Assembly (NCBI GenBank): GCA_965660145.1
Contig: CBFHYX010000004.1
Location: forward strand, 285,414 to 349,413
Source: JABURQ01 sp029243145
GTDB lineage: Bacteria > Planctomycetota > Planctomycetia > Planctomycetales > Planctomycetaceae
Length of the DNA: 64,000 nucleotides
Direction: 5' to 3'
Position 1 is the first letter of the stretch, and each line of letters opens with the position of its first letter. The notes beneath the pieces are model-generated. The model made no database searches. It was not told where the DNA came from and saw only the letters and a list, made by a program, of their open reading frames with translations. A program made the translations under genes and the position numbers. Positions 63,927 to 64,000 of the stretch are shown piece after piece.

Positions 63927-64000
63927 GTGGGTGTCCTGAAAGTTGTTTGGGTTGAGTATTTTGTTGTGGGATCGTGAAAAAGCTCCCCGAAGATTTGTGT

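Larger units (their letters stand above)
63176..64000. other. Long repeat-rich intergenic region
   Basis: No gene is seen over 825 bp to the window edge. It contains several repeat families: a segment at 63375-63411 shared with 17762-17799; REP-like hairpins at 63470-63560 and 63593-63625 (stem CCGTTGTGC / GCACAACGG with a GCAA loop); a GCGCGCTGGCGCG-type repeat near 63695; a hairpin CTGGCGG-ACTAA-CCGCCAG at 63850-63868; and a GGAAAGC repeat at 63883-63926. Promoters for the PQQ gene on the minus strand should lie at its start. Confidence 0.65.

Noticed and set aside
1..64000. tRNA, rRNA, CRISPR, insertion sequence or prophage genes
   Set aside because: I found no cloverleaf with a GGTTCGA arm in the gaps, no regularly spaced repeats, and no transposase, integrase or phage structural motif.

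Overview
The window reads as a chromosomal segment of a planctomycete with roughly balanced base composition; the genus cannot be fixed from the sequence. The pointers are: three secreted PQQ-type beta-propeller proteins; a two-domain DUF1080 lipoprotein; a secreted formylglycine sulfatase; a redoxin/cytochrome c/copper-monooxygenase fusion; a BatA/VWA/DUF4175-like membrane gene set; and many short hairpin repeats between genes. I see no rRNA, tRNA, CRISPR array, transposase or prophage.

Layout. From 1 to 14270 nearly everything is on the minus strand. Read in transcription order it is: a degenerate kinase fused to a beta-helix-like domain, pyrB, a dihydroorotase homologue that has lost its metal ligands, a NYN/YacP-type nuclease, a lipoprotein, an amino-acid permease, and three large membrane genes of the BatA/VWA type (the last runs off the window). 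From 14392 to 19503 there is a small unknown gene, an acyltransferase/SGNH gene broken by a frameshift, a repeat-filled gap and a DUF1080 lipoprotein. From 19508 to 33713 lie core information genes: prfB with its programmed frameshift, rfbB, gyrA, a secreted nuclease, a GAF/SpoIIE phosphatase gene broken by a frameshift, recA behind a promoter that holds a long interrupted palindrome, an HtrA-type protease and alaS.

From 34001 to 41657 there is a beta-helix protein, a PQQ-propeller protein, greA, and a sugar-metabolism operon (cupin, sugar isomerase/epimerase, Gfo/Idh/MocA dehydrogenase). A four-helix-bundle (S23/IVP) gene framed by inverted repeats sits inside that operon, and two AACCGGTT palindromes lie upstream of it. 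From 41658 to 54947 there is a small acidic protein, an FHA-GAF-sigma54 activator, another PQQ-propeller, zinc-ribbon and membrane proteins, a Tat-exported amidohydrolase, an ImmA/IrrE-like protein, a HlyD-type adaptor, a secreted esterase and an mlaEFD-type lipid transport operon. From 55310 to 64000 there is a Gly/His-rich secreted protein, an LRR protein, a sulfatase, a small membrane protein, a two-gene operon (redoxin-haem-copper enzyme plus TetR regulator) behind a perfect 26-bp palindrome, a third PQQ-propeller, and a repeat-rich gap to the window end.

Most worth following up: the S23 cassette with complementary ends, the recA operator candidate, the TetR-controlled redox fusion enzyme, the pyrB/non-catalytic DHOase pair, the covarying GNRA-loop hairpin family, and two single-base frameshifts in otherwise intact genes.
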